Origin: an uncultured Flavobacteriaceae bacterium
Lineage (GTDB): Bacteria; Bacteroidota; Bacteroidia; Flavobacteriales; Flavobacteriaceae
Length of the DNA stretch: 64,000 nt
Assembly (NCBI GenBank): GCA_947494325.1
Contig: CANLUS010000005.1
Coordinates: 290,832-354,831 of the forward strand
Direction: 5' to 3'
In this document: piece after piece, positions 17,715 to 26,620 of the stretch
Position numbering within the stretch: position 1 is the first letter of the stretch
Layout of the letters: every line of letters starts with the position of its first letter
Translations under genes and position numbers: made by a program
The notes under the pieces: generated by a model
Seen by the model: only the letters and a program-made list of their open reading frames with translations
Database searches by the model: none
Told to the model about the DNA's origin: nothing

Positions 17715-19448
17715 ATGGAGACACAAACAGCAGTAGCTTCAAAAGCAACAACGAATAAAGCGGTACATATTTCTGGTGCCGAAGCGGTTATAAAATGCTT
17801 GTTAGAAGAAGGTGTAGATTTAATCTATGGGTATCCTGGCGGAGCAATTATGCCAATTTATGATGAATTGTATAAATACCAAGATAAATTACAGCATGTA
17901 CTAACACGCCATGAACAAGGAGCAACGCATTCTGCGCAAGGGTTTGCCAGAGTAACAGGAAAGGTTGGTGTGGCTATGGCTACTTCTGGCCCAGGAGCAA
18001 CGAATTTAATTACGGGTATCGCTGATGCACAGATAGATTCGACACCTATGGTTTGTATTACTGGACAGGTCTGGAAACACTTATTAGGATCCGATGCATT
18101 TCAAGAAACCGATATTGTTGGTATTTCTACTCCTGTTACAAAATGGAATTATCAAATAACAGATGCCTCAGAAATACCTGAAGTGATGGCGAAAGCTTTT
18201 TACATTGCACGCTCTGGTCGGCCAGGTCCGGTACTCATTGATATTACTAAAAATGCTCAGGTAGAAACCTTCGATTTTGAATATAAAAAGTGCACATCAG
18301 TGCGCAGTTATAAGGCGAAACCTACGGTTGATGTAAATCAATTGAAGGCGGCTGCCAAATTGATTAATGCGGCTAAAAAACCAATGATTGTTTTTGGTCA
18401 GGGTGTAATTTTGGGTGAAGCTGAAGCTGAATTTAAGGCTCTAATTGAAAAAGCTGGTATTCCATCTGCGTGGACAATTTTAGGCTTATCTGCATTACCA
18501 ACGGAGCATCCACTAAATGTGGGTATGGTAGGAATGCATGGAAATTATGGGCCAAATAAATTGACAAACGAATGTGATGTACTTATCGCGATCGGAATGC
18601 GTTTCGATGATCGAGTGACGGGTAATTTAGACTCATATGCCAAACAAGCTAAAGTAATTCACTTCGAAATAGATCCAGCCGAAGTCGATAAAAATGTAAA
18701 GACAGATGTGGCTGTGTTAGGTGATGTTAAAGATACCTTGGCGGATATACTTCCAATGATTGATGCAAATTCACATACTGATTGGCATCAAGAATTCAAA
18801 GATTATGATAAAATTGAATTTGATAAAGTTATTAAAGGTGATTTATATCCGTCAAAAGATGGATTGACCATGGGAGAAGTATTGAAAGAAATTAACAATG
18901 CCTCTAAAGGTGATGCTGTAATTGTTTCTGATGTTGGTCAGCATCAAATGATAGCTTGTCGATATGCAAAATTCAATCAATCAAAAAGTAATGTGACTTC
19001 TGGCGGTCTTGGTACTATGGGCTTTGCCTTACCAGCTGCTATTGGTGCAAAAATGGGTGTTCCGCAACGAGAAGTAGTGGCCATTATTGGAGACGGAGGT
19101 TATCAGATGACTATTCAGGAATTAGGTACCATATTTCAAACAAAAGTACCCGTTAAAATTGTGGTGCTAAACAACGAATTTTTAGGAATGGTGCGACAGT
19201 GGCAACAGTTGTTTTTTGATAAAAGATATGCATCAACTGAACTGATAAACCCTGATTTTATAACTATTGCCAAGGGGTATCATATTGAGGCAAAGAAAGT
19301 AACAAAAAGAGAGGATTTAGCAGCAGCAGTTGAAGAAATGATGGCTTCAAAAGATGCCTACTTCTTAGAAGTAGCTGTAGAAAAAGAAGACAACGTATTT
19401 CCGATGATTCCTTCTGGAGCATCGGTATCTGATGTAAGATTAAGTTAA
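17715..19448 (+). CDS. ilvB: Acetolactate synthase large (catalytic) subunit
   Basis: A 577-residue thiamine-diphosphate enzyme that condenses pyruvate with pyruvate or 2-oxobutyrate. The catalytic Glu lies in TRHEQGATHSAQGFAR, the ThDP/Mg motif in IGDGGYQMTIQELGTI, and the FAD region includes GMRFDDRVTGN. GMVRQWQQLFFDKRYA is specific to acetohydroxyacid synthases rather than pyruvate oxidases. It is followed 4 bp later by the regulatory subunit gene. Confidence 0.96.
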   Translation: METQTAVASKATTNKAVHISGAEAVIKCLLEEGVDLIYGYPGGAIMPIYDELYKYQDKLQHVLTRHEQGATHSAQGFARVTGKVGVAMATSGPGATNLITGIADAQIDSTPMVCITGQVWKHLLGSDAFQETDIVGISTPVTKWNYQITDASEIPEVMAKAFYIARSGRPGPVLIDITKNAQVETFDFEYKKCTSVRSYKAKPTVDVNQLKAAAKLINAAKKPMIVFGQGVILGEAEAEFKALIEKAGIPSAWTILGLSALPTEHPLNVGMVGMHGNYGPNKLTNECDVLIAIGMRFDDRVTGNLDSYAKQAKVIHFEIDPAEVDKNVKTDVAVLGDVKDTLADILPMIDANSHTDWHQEFKDYDKIEFDKVIKGDLYPSKDGLTMGEVLKEINNASKGDAVIVSDVGQHQMIACRYAKFNQSKSNVTSGGLGTMGFALPAAIGAKMGVPQREVVAIIGDGGYQMTIQELGTIFQTKVPVKIVVLNNEFLGMVRQWQQLFFDKRYASTELINPDFITIAKGYHIEAKKVTKREDLAAAVEEMMASKDAYFLEVAVEKEDNVFPMIPSGASVSDVRLS

Positions 19449-19452
19449 GGAT

Positions 19453-19974
19453 ATGGAAAACGAAAGAACATATACGATTTCAGTATATACAGAAAATAAT
19501 ATAGGATTATTAAATAGGCTATCGGCAATTTTTCTTAAACGTCATATTAATATAGAAAGTATGACGGTGAGTAAATCAGAAATTGACGACGTACATCGAT
19601 TTACGTTCGTGGTAAATATTTCGGAGGCACAAGCGCGAAAAATTATAGGTCAAATTGAAAAGCAAATAGAAGTTATTAGAGCGTTTTATCATACTGATGA
19701 TGAGGTGATTTATCAAGAATCAGCTTTGTTTAAAATTTCGACTGAGCATTTATATGACGAAGAAATTCAAGATAAATTAAAATTCCGACGTGCCAATATT
19801 ATTACGATTACGGAGCATTATTTTGTGATCGAATCTTCTGGGTCAAAAAGCGAAATCGATAAATTATATGACCGCTTAAAGCCATACGGTCTGATGCAAT
19901 TTGTACGCTCAGGTCGCATTGCTATTACGCGCCCTAAAATGGCCATTTCAGAATTATTACAAGAGTTCAACTAA
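19453..19974 (+). CDS. ilvN: Acetolactate synthase small (regulatory) subunit
   Basis: A 173-residue regulatory subunit. The N-terminal ACT domain, [21 protein letters not shown], binds the feedback inhibitor (valine in known members); [13 protein letters not shown] is the conserved second element. A C-terminal domain typical of the longer IlvH/IlvN type follows (about 85-165). The 4-bp spacing from ilvB indicates coupled expression of the two subunits. Confidence 0.95.
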   Translation: MENERTYTISVYTENNIGLLNRLSAIFLKRHINIESMTVSKSEIDDVHRFTFVVNISEAQARKIIGQIEKQIEVIRAFYHTDDEVIYQESALFKISTEHLYDEEIQDKLKFRRANIITITEHYFVIESSGSKSEIDKLYDRLKPYGLMQFVRSGRIAITRPKMAISELLQEFN

Positions 19975-19997
19975 TTAAGAATAGAAATAAAATAAAA

Positions 19998-21464
19998 ATG
20001 ACAAATTACTTTAATACCCTTTCATTAAGAGATAAATTAACTGAATTAGGTAAATGTAGATTTATGGAATCTTCAGAGTTTGAAGATGGAGTGAATGCTT
20101 TAAAAAATAAAAAAATTGTTATTGTAGGCTGTGGGGCTCAAGGTTTGAACCAAGGTTTGAATATGAGAGATTCTGGTCTGGATATCTCTTATGCGCTGCG
20201 AGCACAAGCGATATCTGAGAAACGCGCATCTTTTCAAAATGCCACGGAAAATAATTTTACAGTAGGTACGTATGAAGATTTGATTCCAACTGCTGATGTT
20301 GTATTGAATTTAACTCCAGATAAACAGCATACTAATGTGGTAACCGCAGTAATGCCTTTAATGAAGCAAGGAGCGACGTTGTCATATTCTCATGGCTTTA
20401 ATATCGTTGAGGAAGGCATGCAAGTTCGCAAGGATTTAACCGTTATTATGGTTGCACCAAAATGTCCGGGGTCTGAAGTAAGGGAAGAATACAAAAGAGG
20501 ATTTGGTGTACCAACACTTATTGCGGTACATCCAGAGAATGACCCAGAAAATAAAGGATGGGCACAGGCAAAAGCATATGCAGTTGCTACAGGTGGACAT
20601 AGAGCAGGGGTTTTGGCTTCTTCATTTATCGCCGAAGTTAAGTCTGATCTAATGGGTGAACAAACTATTTTATGTGGAGTTCTTCAAACTGGAGCTATTT
20701 TATCATTTGACAAAATGGTGGAAAAAGGCATCGAACCTGGATATGCCGCGAAATTGATCCAGTATGGTTGGGAGACAATTACTGAAGCTTTAAAGCATGG
20801 AGGAATCACCAATATGATGGATCGTTTGTCGAATCCTGCTAAGGTAAAAACATTCGAAATTTCAGAAGAGTTGAAAGATATTATGCGTCCGCTATTTCAA
20901 AAGCATATGGATGATATTATGTCTGGTCACTTTTCAAAAACGATGATGGAAGATTGGGCGAATGACGATCAAAATTTATTGTCTTGGAGAGCGGCCACCG
21001 GTGAAACGGCTTTCGAAAAAACACAGATAACTTCAGCAGAAATCAGTGAGCAAGAATACTTTGATCACGGAGTTTTGTTGGTTGCTTTTGTTCGAGCTGG
21101 TGTTGAATTGGCTTTCGAGACGATGACGGAATCTGGAATTATAGAAGAGTCAGCATATTATGAGTCTTTACATGAAACACCATTGATTGCGAACACCATA
21201 GCGCGCAAGAAATTATTTGAAATGAATAGAGTAATTTCAGATACTGCAGAATATGGTTGTTATTTGTTTGATCATGCTTGTAAACCCTTACTAGAAGATT
21301 TTATGAAAACAGTAGATACCAATGTGATTGGAAAGGCATTTAGTAATTCTAATCAGGTTGATAATCAGCAATTAATTGCAATCAATGCAGCCATAAGAAA
21401 TCATTCCGTTGAAAAAGTAGGAGCAGTCTTAAGAGCATCTATGACGGCCATGAAGCAAATCTAA
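19998..21464 (+). CDS. ilvC: Ketol-acid reductoisomerase (class II, long form)
   Basis: A 488-residue KARI, longer than the roughly 330-residue class I enzymes because the knotted helical domain is duplicated, as in E. coli IlvC. The nucleotide-binding motif [20 protein letters not shown] is at about 41-60, followed by YALR with Arg residues consistent with NADPH preference. [21 protein letters not shown] and the metal-binding [11 protein letters not shown] motif are present. Its TAA overlaps the ilvA ATG by one base. Confidence 0.96.
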   Translation: MTNYFNTLSLRDKLTELGKCRFMESSEFEDGVNALKNKKIVIVGCGAQGLNQGLNMRDSGLDISYALRAQAISEKRASFQNATENNFTVGTYEDLIPTADVVLNLTPDKQHTNVVTAVMPLMKQGATLSYSHGFNIVEEGMQVRKDLTVIMVAPKCPGSEVREEYKRGFGVPTLIAVHPENDPENKGWAQAKAYAVATGGHRAGVLASSFIAEVKSDLMGEQTILCGVLQTGAILSFDKMVEKGIEPGYAAKLIQYGWETITEALKHGGITNMMDRLSNPAKVKTFEISEELKDIMRPLFQKHMDDIMSGHFSKTMMEDWANDDQNLLSWRAATGETAFEKTQITSAEISEQEYFDHGVLLVAFVRAGVELAFETMTESGIIEESAYYESLHETPLIANTIARKKLFEMNRVISDTAEYGCYLFDHACKPLLEDFMKTVDTNVIGKAFSNSNQVDNQQLIAINAAIRNHSVEKVGAVLRASMTAMKQI

Positions 21465-22726
21465 TGAAGGTTAAAACCACATATGTTCCGAAATTGGTAG
21501 ATATTAGAAAGGCCGTAACTACATTGAAGGATGTTGTTACGGTAACTCCCTTGATACCCAATTATAGTTACTCAAATAAGTATTCTTCGAATGTTTTACT
21601 AAAGAGAGAAGATTTACAACAAGTGCGCTCTTATAAAATTAGAGGTGCCTATAACAAGATGAGTTCATTAACAGCACAACAACTCAACAACGGAATTGTA
21701 TGTGCGAGTGCTGGAAATCACGCACAAGGTGTTGCTTTTGCTTGTCAAAAATTAAAAATTCAGGGTACTATTTTCATGCCGGCTCCAACACCAAACCAAA
21801 AGATAGAGCAAGTACGAATGTTTGGAGGAAGTTATGTGACAATAGAACTTATAGGAGATACTTTTGATGATGCGTATAAGGCTGCTAAATCGCATTGCGA
21901 GCGTTTATCCAAAACCTTTGTGCACCCGTTCGATGATCAAAAAATAATAGAAGGCCAAGCTACTGTTGGTTTAGAGATTTTAGAACAAAGTAATGAGAAG
22001 ATAGATTTTGTTTTTGTTCCGGTAGGCGGAGGTGGATTAGCTGCCGGCCTCTCGAGTATTTTCAAAATAGTATCTCCAGATACAAAGATAATAGGTGTAG
22101 AACCCGAAGGGGCGCCTTCCATGAAAATGGCGTTAGAGAAGAATAAAACGGTACGATTAGAGAATATAGAGAAATTTATTGATGGTGCTGCTGTCCAGCA
22201 AGTTGGAGAATTGACATTCAACATATGCAAAGAAAATTTGAGTGATATGGTGACTGTAGCAGAAGGAAAAGTATGTCAGACGATTTTAGATTTATACAAT
22301 AGAGATGCAATTGTTGTTGAACCAGCGGGCGCCTTAACGTTGGCTGCATTAGATCAATATGCTGAAGAAATTAGTGGTAAAAATGTAGTCTGTATTGTAA
22401 GTGGTAGTAATAATGATATTACCCGGACAGCCGAAATAAAAGAACGAGCCTTATTACATGCCGACTTAAAACATTACTTTATCATTCGCTTTCCTCAAAG
22501 AGCTGGTGCTTTAAAAGAGTTTGTGGCTGACATTTTAGGCCCCAATGACGATATCACTCATTTCGAATATACGAAAAAATCAAGTAGAGAAACTGCTCCA
22601 GCTGTGGTTGGAATTGAGTTAAAACATCCTAAAGATTTAGCGCCTTTAATAACGAGAATGAAAGAAAGAAACTTCTTTGGCGACTATTTGAACAATAAGC
22701 CTGATTTATTTCAATTCTTAGTTTAA
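21464..22726 (+). CDS. ilvA: Threonine dehydratase (deaminase)
   Basis: A 420-residue PLP enzyme making 2-oxobutyrate for isoleucine. The PLP Lys is in RSYKIRGAYNK (Lys58); the glycine-rich phosphate loop is VGGGGLAAGL. A single ACT-like regulatory domain (about 325-420) is present, shorter than the double domain of E. coli IlvA; this is the B. subtilis-like form. TAATG overlap with ilvC implies translational coupling. It is the last gene of the ilv operon. Confidence 0.94.
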   Translation: MKVKTTYVPKLVDIRKAVTTLKDVVTVTPLIPNYSYSNKYSSNVLLKREDLQQVRSYKIRGAYNKMSSLTAQQLNNGIVCASAGNHAQGVAFACQKLKIQGTIFMPAPTPNQKIEQVRMFGGSYVTIELIGDTFDDAYKAAKSHCERLSKTFVHPFDDQKIIEGQATVGLEILEQSNEKIDFVFVPVGGGGLAAGLSSIFKIVSPDTKIIGVEPEGAPSMKMALEKNKTVRLENIEKFIDGAAVQQVGELTFNICKENLSDMVTVAEGKVCQTILDLYNRDAIVVEPAGALTLAALDQYAEEISGKNVVCIVSGSNNDITRTAEIKERALLHADLKHYFIIRFPQRAGALKEFVADILGPNDDITHFEYTKKSSRETAPAVVGIELKHPKDLAPLITRMKERNFFGDYLNNKPDLFQFLV

Positions 22727-22767
22727 TTATCCGAACTTTGTATTGAAGAATCATATAAGAATTCAAC

Positions 22768-24366
22768 ATGACAACTATAGATACAATACCACAAAATTTA
22801 CAATTAAATGCTCCATTACATCAAGATCGATATTTAGTTAATAACGAATTAGTGCAGTGGAAAGGTGAAATGGCTAACGTATATTCGCCTATTTTGACAC
22901 CCAATGCGGATGGAGAACTAGAACAAACTTTTTTAGGTACAGTTCCAAATTTAGAAGAAAAGCAAGCGCTGGAAGCACTAGATGCTGCCTGCAAAGCTTA
23001 TGATAAAGGACAGGGAACTTGGCCTACTATGAAAGTGGCGGATAGAATTAAGCATATGGAGGCTTTTGTTGAAAAAATGAAGACCAAACGAGATGAGGTA
23101 GTGAAGTACTTGGTTTGGGAAATTTGTAAGACGCTTGCCGATGCTGAAAAAGAGTTTGATAGAACAATAGATTATATCTACGATACTATTGAAGATTATA
23201 AAAACATGGATCGTGATAGTGCTCGCTTTGAAAAAAATGGAGGAATTCATGCGCATATTCGTAGAGGTCCATTAGGCGTTGTGTTATGTTTAGGTCCATA
23301 TAATTACCCATTGAATGAAACATTCTGTTTGTTGATTCCGGCACTGATCATGGGAAATACAACCGTATTTAAACCAGCAAAGCATGGAGTGTTATTAATC
23401 TCACCATTATTAGAAATTTTTAAAGACAGTTTTCCAAAAGGAGTTGTGAATGTAGTGTATGGTAGAGGACGGGTTGTTGCCTCACCTATTATGAAATCAG
23501 GAAAAGTAGATGTGTTAGCATTGATCGGTCATAGTTCTTCTGCAAATGCCTTGCAAAGCTTACATCCAAAATCGAATAGGTTACGACTTGTACTAGGTTT
23601 AGAGGCAAAAAACCCAGCGATTATTTTACCAGATGCAGATATAGACTTAGCGGTAAGTGAGTGTATTGCTGGTACATTATCATATAATGGTCAGCGATGT
23701 ACAGCATTAAAAATTGTGTATGTACATGAAGATATTGCCGACGAATTTAACAAGCGATATACCGAAAGTGTAGATGCCTTGAAATTTGGAAACCCTTGGG
23801 AAGATGGAGTGAAATTAACGCCATTACCTGAACCTGGAAAGGTAGAATATATTCAAGAATTGATTAATGACGCAACCTCTAAAGGTGCCAAAGTAATTAA
23901 TGCAAAAGGAGGAGAATTACTAGATAATTTTATATTTCCTGCAGTATTATATCCTGTTACAAAAAGTATGAAGGTGTATGAAGAAGAGCAATTTGGCCCT
24001 GTAGTACCTATAAGGTCTTTTAATAAAATAGATGACATATTAGATGATATTGCCGACTCGAACTATGGACAACAAGTTAGTATTTTCGGAAAAGATGTGG
24101 ATCAATTATCTAGATTGATAGATACCTTGGTGAACTTGGTGTGTCGCGTGAATTTGAATAGTTCGTGTCAGAGAGGACCCGATGTTTTTCCATTTACAGG
24201 AAGAAAAGATTCTGCAGTATCAACATTGAGCGTACATGATGCGCTGCGTAGTTTTTCGATTAGAACCTTTATTGCTTCAAAAGATAATGACTATAATAAT
24301 GGTATTTTGGAGGATCTATTAAAGTCCAAAAAATCAAATTTTGTAAGTACCGATTATATTTTATAA
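22768..24366 (+). CDS. gapN: NADP-dependent glyceraldehyde-3-phosphate dehydrogenase (GapN-like aldehyde dehydrogenase)
   Basis: A 532-residue aldehyde dehydrogenase. The catalytic Cys is in [10 protein letters not shown] (Cys311) and the general base in LGLEAKNPA (Glu279). The C-terminal stretch [17 protein letters not shown] with [13 protein letters not shown] closely resembles plant and algal non-phosphorylating GAPDH, which oxidises glyceraldehyde-3-phosphate to 3-phosphoglycerate while making NADPH. It sits alone between the ilv and arg operons. NADPH supply to KARI and ArgC is an attractive but unproven link. A generic aldehyde dehydrogenase is the alternative. Confidence 0.85.
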   Translation: MTTIDTIPQNLQLNAPLHQDRYLVNNELVQWKGEMANVYSPILTPNADGELEQTFLGTVPNLEEKQALEALDAACKAYDKGQGTWPTMKVADRIKHMEAFVEKMKTKRDEVVKYLVWEICKTLADAEKEFDRTIDYIYDTIEDYKNMDRDSARFEKNGGIHAHIRRGPLGVVLCLGPYNYPLNETFCLLIPALIMGNTTVFKPAKHGVLLISPLLEIFKDSFPKGVVNVVYGRGRVVASPIMKSGKVDVLALIGHSSSANALQSLHPKSNRLRLVLGLEAKNPAIILPDADIDLAVSECIAGTLSYNGQRCTALKIVYVHEDIADEFNKRYTESVDALKFGNPWEDGVKLTPLPEPGKVEYIQELINDATSKGAKVINAKGGELLDNFIFPAVLYPVTKSMKVYEEEQFGPVVPIRSFNKIDDILDDIADSNYGQQVSIFGKDVDQLSRLIDTLVNLVCRVNLNSSCQRGPDVFPFTGRKDSAVSTLSVHDALRSFSIRTFIASKDNDYNNGILEDLLKSKKSNFVSTDYIL

Positions 24367-24434
24367 GTAGTTGTTATTGAACTAGCTACTATGTAAAATT
24401 CAATGAAAGACGTTTTAAATGCATTTTTGAAAAT

Positions 24435-24490
24435 AAAGTCATGCAAAAATTTAAAAATTCATAATTCTTATTAAAAAAGGCATGACTTTT
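24435..24490 (+). terminator. Probable terminator after gapN
   Basis: A 10-bp inverted repeat, AAAGTCATGC (24435-24444) and GCATGACTTT (24480-24489), with a long AT-rich loop of 35 nt and only four T. It is 69 bp after the gapN stop. The long loop and short T tract make it a moderate terminator. Confidence 0.5.
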
Positions 24491-24525
24491 GTCGTTTATA
24501 AAAAATAATTACCTAGTTTTACCTT

Positions 24526-24594
24526 ATGAATACTTCAAAAAATAAAGTACGTTTCGAAATACCCAGTTTGCCCGTGCGCTTTCGCCGCCGCTAA
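24526..24594 (+). CDS. Arg-rich leader peptide of the arginine operon
   Basis: A 22-codon frame starting MNTSKNKVRF and ending PVRFRRR then TAA. The last codons are CGC TTT CGC CGC CGC stop, so four Arg codons cluster right before termination, plus CGT earlier. CGC looks locally unusual in this AT-rich genome; neighbouring genes mostly use AGA and CGT for Arg. Position 231 bp upstream of the first arg gene fits a leader peptide that senses charged tRNA-Arg. No convincing intrinsic terminator follows it directly, so the mechanism is inferred from composition and context. Confidence 0.6.
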   Translation: MNTSKNKVRFEIPSLPVRFRRR

Positions 24595-24640
24595 TCTTAT
24601 AGCATCAAACGAACCGATTACGTCATTTTATTTTTAACAA

Positions 24641-24736
24641 TTGTATACAAAAATTTCCATATTATTTTCTCAAGCTCAAGTTATTGTTCCCAATAGCATT
24701 GCAAGAGTACGCCGTATGTTGCCGCGTCGCCCGTAA
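24641..24736 (+). CDS. Possible second Arg-rich leader frame of the arginine operon
   Basis: An open frame ends at TAA 24734-24736 with the codon series AGA GTA CGC CGT ATG TTG CCG CGT CGC CCG. Five of these ten codons are Arg. Possible starts are TTG 24641 (31 aa) or ATG 24716 (only MLPRRP). The first bases after the stop, GGGTAC (24737-24742), can pair with GTGTCC (24765-24770) in the next hairpin, mirroring the ilv leaders. The start codon is uncertain and translation is unproven. Confidence 0.35.
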   Translation: MYTKISILFSQAQVIVPNSIARVRRMLPRRP

Positions 24737-24753
24737 GGGTACTACTATAATTT

Positions 24754-24776
24754 AGAGCTTAGGTGTGTCCAGCTCT
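24754..24776 (+). promoter_or_regulatory. Hairpin at the end of the arg leader
   Basis: Stem AGAGCT (24754-24759) with AGCTCT (24771-24776), extended after a small bulge by GG/CC (24762-24763, 24769-24770). No T tract follows (the next bases are CCTTTC), so it is not a canonical intrinsic terminator; it could pause polymerase or act otherwise. Confidence 0.35.
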
Positions 24777-24824
24777 CCTTTCAAGAATAATATAACTTTT
24801 TAATCATCATTAAAATCACAAACA

Positions 24825-25439
24825 ATGAAAATTGTTATTGCTGATAAATCACATAGTGTATTTGCTTCTGTTATCTGTAAAACGATTGCAGAATCTGCTA
24901 GTGTACGAGGTACTGGAATCGCCAAGCGTACTCCAGAATATATCATTACTAAAATGGAAAATGGAAATGCTGTTATTGCCTTAGACGGAAAGAATTTTGT
25001 CGGTTTCTGTTACATTGAAGCTTGGAGTCATGGGAAATTCGTGGCGAATTCGGGCTTAATAGTACATCCCGATTATCGAGGTAATGGTTATGCGAAACAG
25101 ATCAAACAAAAAGTTTTTGAACATTCAAAAACCAAATTTCCAAATGCTAAAATTTTTAGCATCACAACAGGTCTCGCTGTTATGAAAATGAATAGTGATC
25201 TGGGGTACAAACCTGTGACTTTTTCGGAGTTGACCGAAGATCAAACTTTTTGGAACGGCTGTCAAACATGTAAAAACTATGACGTGCTGCAGCGTACAGA
25301 ACAAAAAATGTGTTTATGTACCGGAATGTTATATGATGCAAAAGTGAAACAAAAAGAGGGTAAAAAAATTAAAAAGAATGTGTTTCAGAGATTAAAACAT
25401 ATCAAAGAAACCATGTATTTAAAAAAAGATAAAAAATGA
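24825..25439 (+). CDS. GNAT N-acetyltransferase, first gene of the arg operon (probable N-acylglutamate synthase)
   Basis: A 204-residue GNAT-fold protein. The acyl-CoA binding signature is NSGLIVHPDYRGNGYAKQIK (about 84-103, R/Q-x-x-G-x-G/A type). The C-terminal part carries a Cys cluster, GCQTCKNYD and MCLCTGMLYD, that may bind metal and is not part of the basic GNAT fold. No argA or argJ is in the operon, and Bacteroidota arg operons commonly begin with such a GNAT, so it is the best candidate for acylating glutamate with an acetyl or succinyl group. Its stop overlaps the argG start by 4 bp. Substrate is inference. Confidence 0.75.
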   Translation: MKIVIADKSHSVFASVICKTIAESASVRGTGIAKRTPEYIITKMENGNAVIALDGKNFVGFCYIEAWSHGKFVANSGLIVHPDYRGNGYAKQIKQKVFEHSKTKFPNAKIFSITTGLAVMKMNSDLGYKPVTFSELTEDQTFWNGCQTCKNYDVLQRTEQKMCLCTGMLYDAKVKQKEGKKIKKNVFQRLKHIKETMYLKKDKK

Positions 25440-26620
25440 AGAAATTAGTATTAGCCTATAGTGGCGGTTTAGATACATCATATTGTGCTGTTCACTTGTC
25501 GAAAGATAAAGGTTTTAAGGTACATGCTGTAAGCGTAAATACTGGAGGTTTTGACCAGGTAGAAATAAGGGATATTGAGCAAAAGGCCTATAAAATGGGC
25601 GTTACAACATATAAGAATATAGATGCGATTGAAACCTTCTATACAAAAGTTGTCAAATATTTAATTTATGGTAATGTATTAAAAAATAATACCTATCCGC
25701 TATCGGTGAGTGCCGAAAGAATTGTACAAGCCATTGAGGTGATTGAATATGCCAAAAGTATAGATGCTAGTTACATAGCACATGGTAGTACTGGTGCAGG
25801 AAATGATCAGGTAAGGTTCGATATGATTTTTCAAACCTTGGCTCCAGAAATTGAGATTATCACTCCGATAAGAGATGAGAAACTATCAAGACAGGAGGAA
25901 ATAGATTATCTTATTAAGAATGGAGTTGATATGTCTTGGCAAAAGGCAAAATATTCAATCAACAAAGGTCTTTGGGGAACAAGTGTTGGCGGTGATGAAA
26001 CCTTAACTTCTAACACCCCATTGCCTGAGAGCGCCTATCCTTCACAGGTTTCAAAAAAAGGAGAAGAAAAAATAGTTTTAACCTTTGATAAGGGAGAATT
26101 TATAGCATTAAATGGAGTAAAGAATAGTCCGCAAAAAAATATAGAAGAATTGCATACAATTGCTTCCGAGTTTGGTATTGGTAGAGATATTCATGTAGGA
26201 GATACGATTGTGGGGATTAAAGGAAGAGTTGGTTTTGAAGCTGCAGCGGCTTTGATTACGATCAAAGCACATCATTTGCTCGAAAAGCATACGCTTACAA
26301 AATGGCAATTGCAGCACAAAGAATACTTGGCGAGTTTTTACGGAATGCATTTACACGAAGGTCAATATTTAGATCCTGTTATGAGAAATATCGAGGCCTT
26401 TTTAGAAAATAGTCAAGAGCACGTTTCAGGTGATGTCATGGTGTCTTTAAAACCATATCATTTTACGCTTGATGGAGTGCAGTCAAAACATGATTTGATG
26501 AATGCTAAATTTGGGAGTTATGGTGAAATGAACAAAGGTTGGACTGCCGACGAAGCGAAAGGATTTATAAAAATTCTAGGCAATCAAAACAAAATATATC
26601 AACAAGTAAATACAAAATAA
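25436..26620 (+). CDS. argG: Argininosuccinate synthase
   Basis: A 394-residue ATP-dependent ligase joining citrulline and aspartate. The N-terminal PP-loop LAYSGGLDTSYC is the ATP pyrophosphatase signature; AHGSTGAGNDQVRFD and the SINKGLWGTSVGG segment are conserved ArgG elements. It overlaps the upstream GNAT gene by 4 bp, and argC starts immediately after its stop. Placing argG near the front of the arg operon is typical of Bacteroidota. Confidence 0.95.
   Translation: MKKLVLAYSGGLDTSYCAVHLSKDKGFKVHAVSVNTGGFDQVEIRDIEQKAYKMGVTTYKNIDAIETFYTKVVKYLIYGNVLKNNTYPLSVSAERIVQAIEVIEYAKSIDASYIAHGSTGAGNDQVRFDMIFQTLAPEIEIITPIRDEKLSRQEEIDYLIKNGVDMSWQKAKYSINKGLWGTSVGGDETLTSNTPLPESAYPSQVSKKGEEKIVLTFDKGEFIALNGVKNSPQKNIEELHTIASEFGIGRDIHVGDTIVGIKGRVGFEAAAALITIKAHHLLEKHTLTKWQLQHKEYLASFYGMHLHEGQYLDPVMRNIEAFLENSQEHVSGDVMVSLKPYHFTLDGVQSKHDLMNAKFGSYGEMNKGWTADEAKGFIKILGNQNKIYQQVNTK

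Noticed and set aside
24435..24490. The inverted repeat after gapN as part of a third arg attenuator
   Set aside because: The short frame before it (MKDVLNAFLKIKSCKN...) is not Arg-rich; a gapN terminator is the simpler reading.
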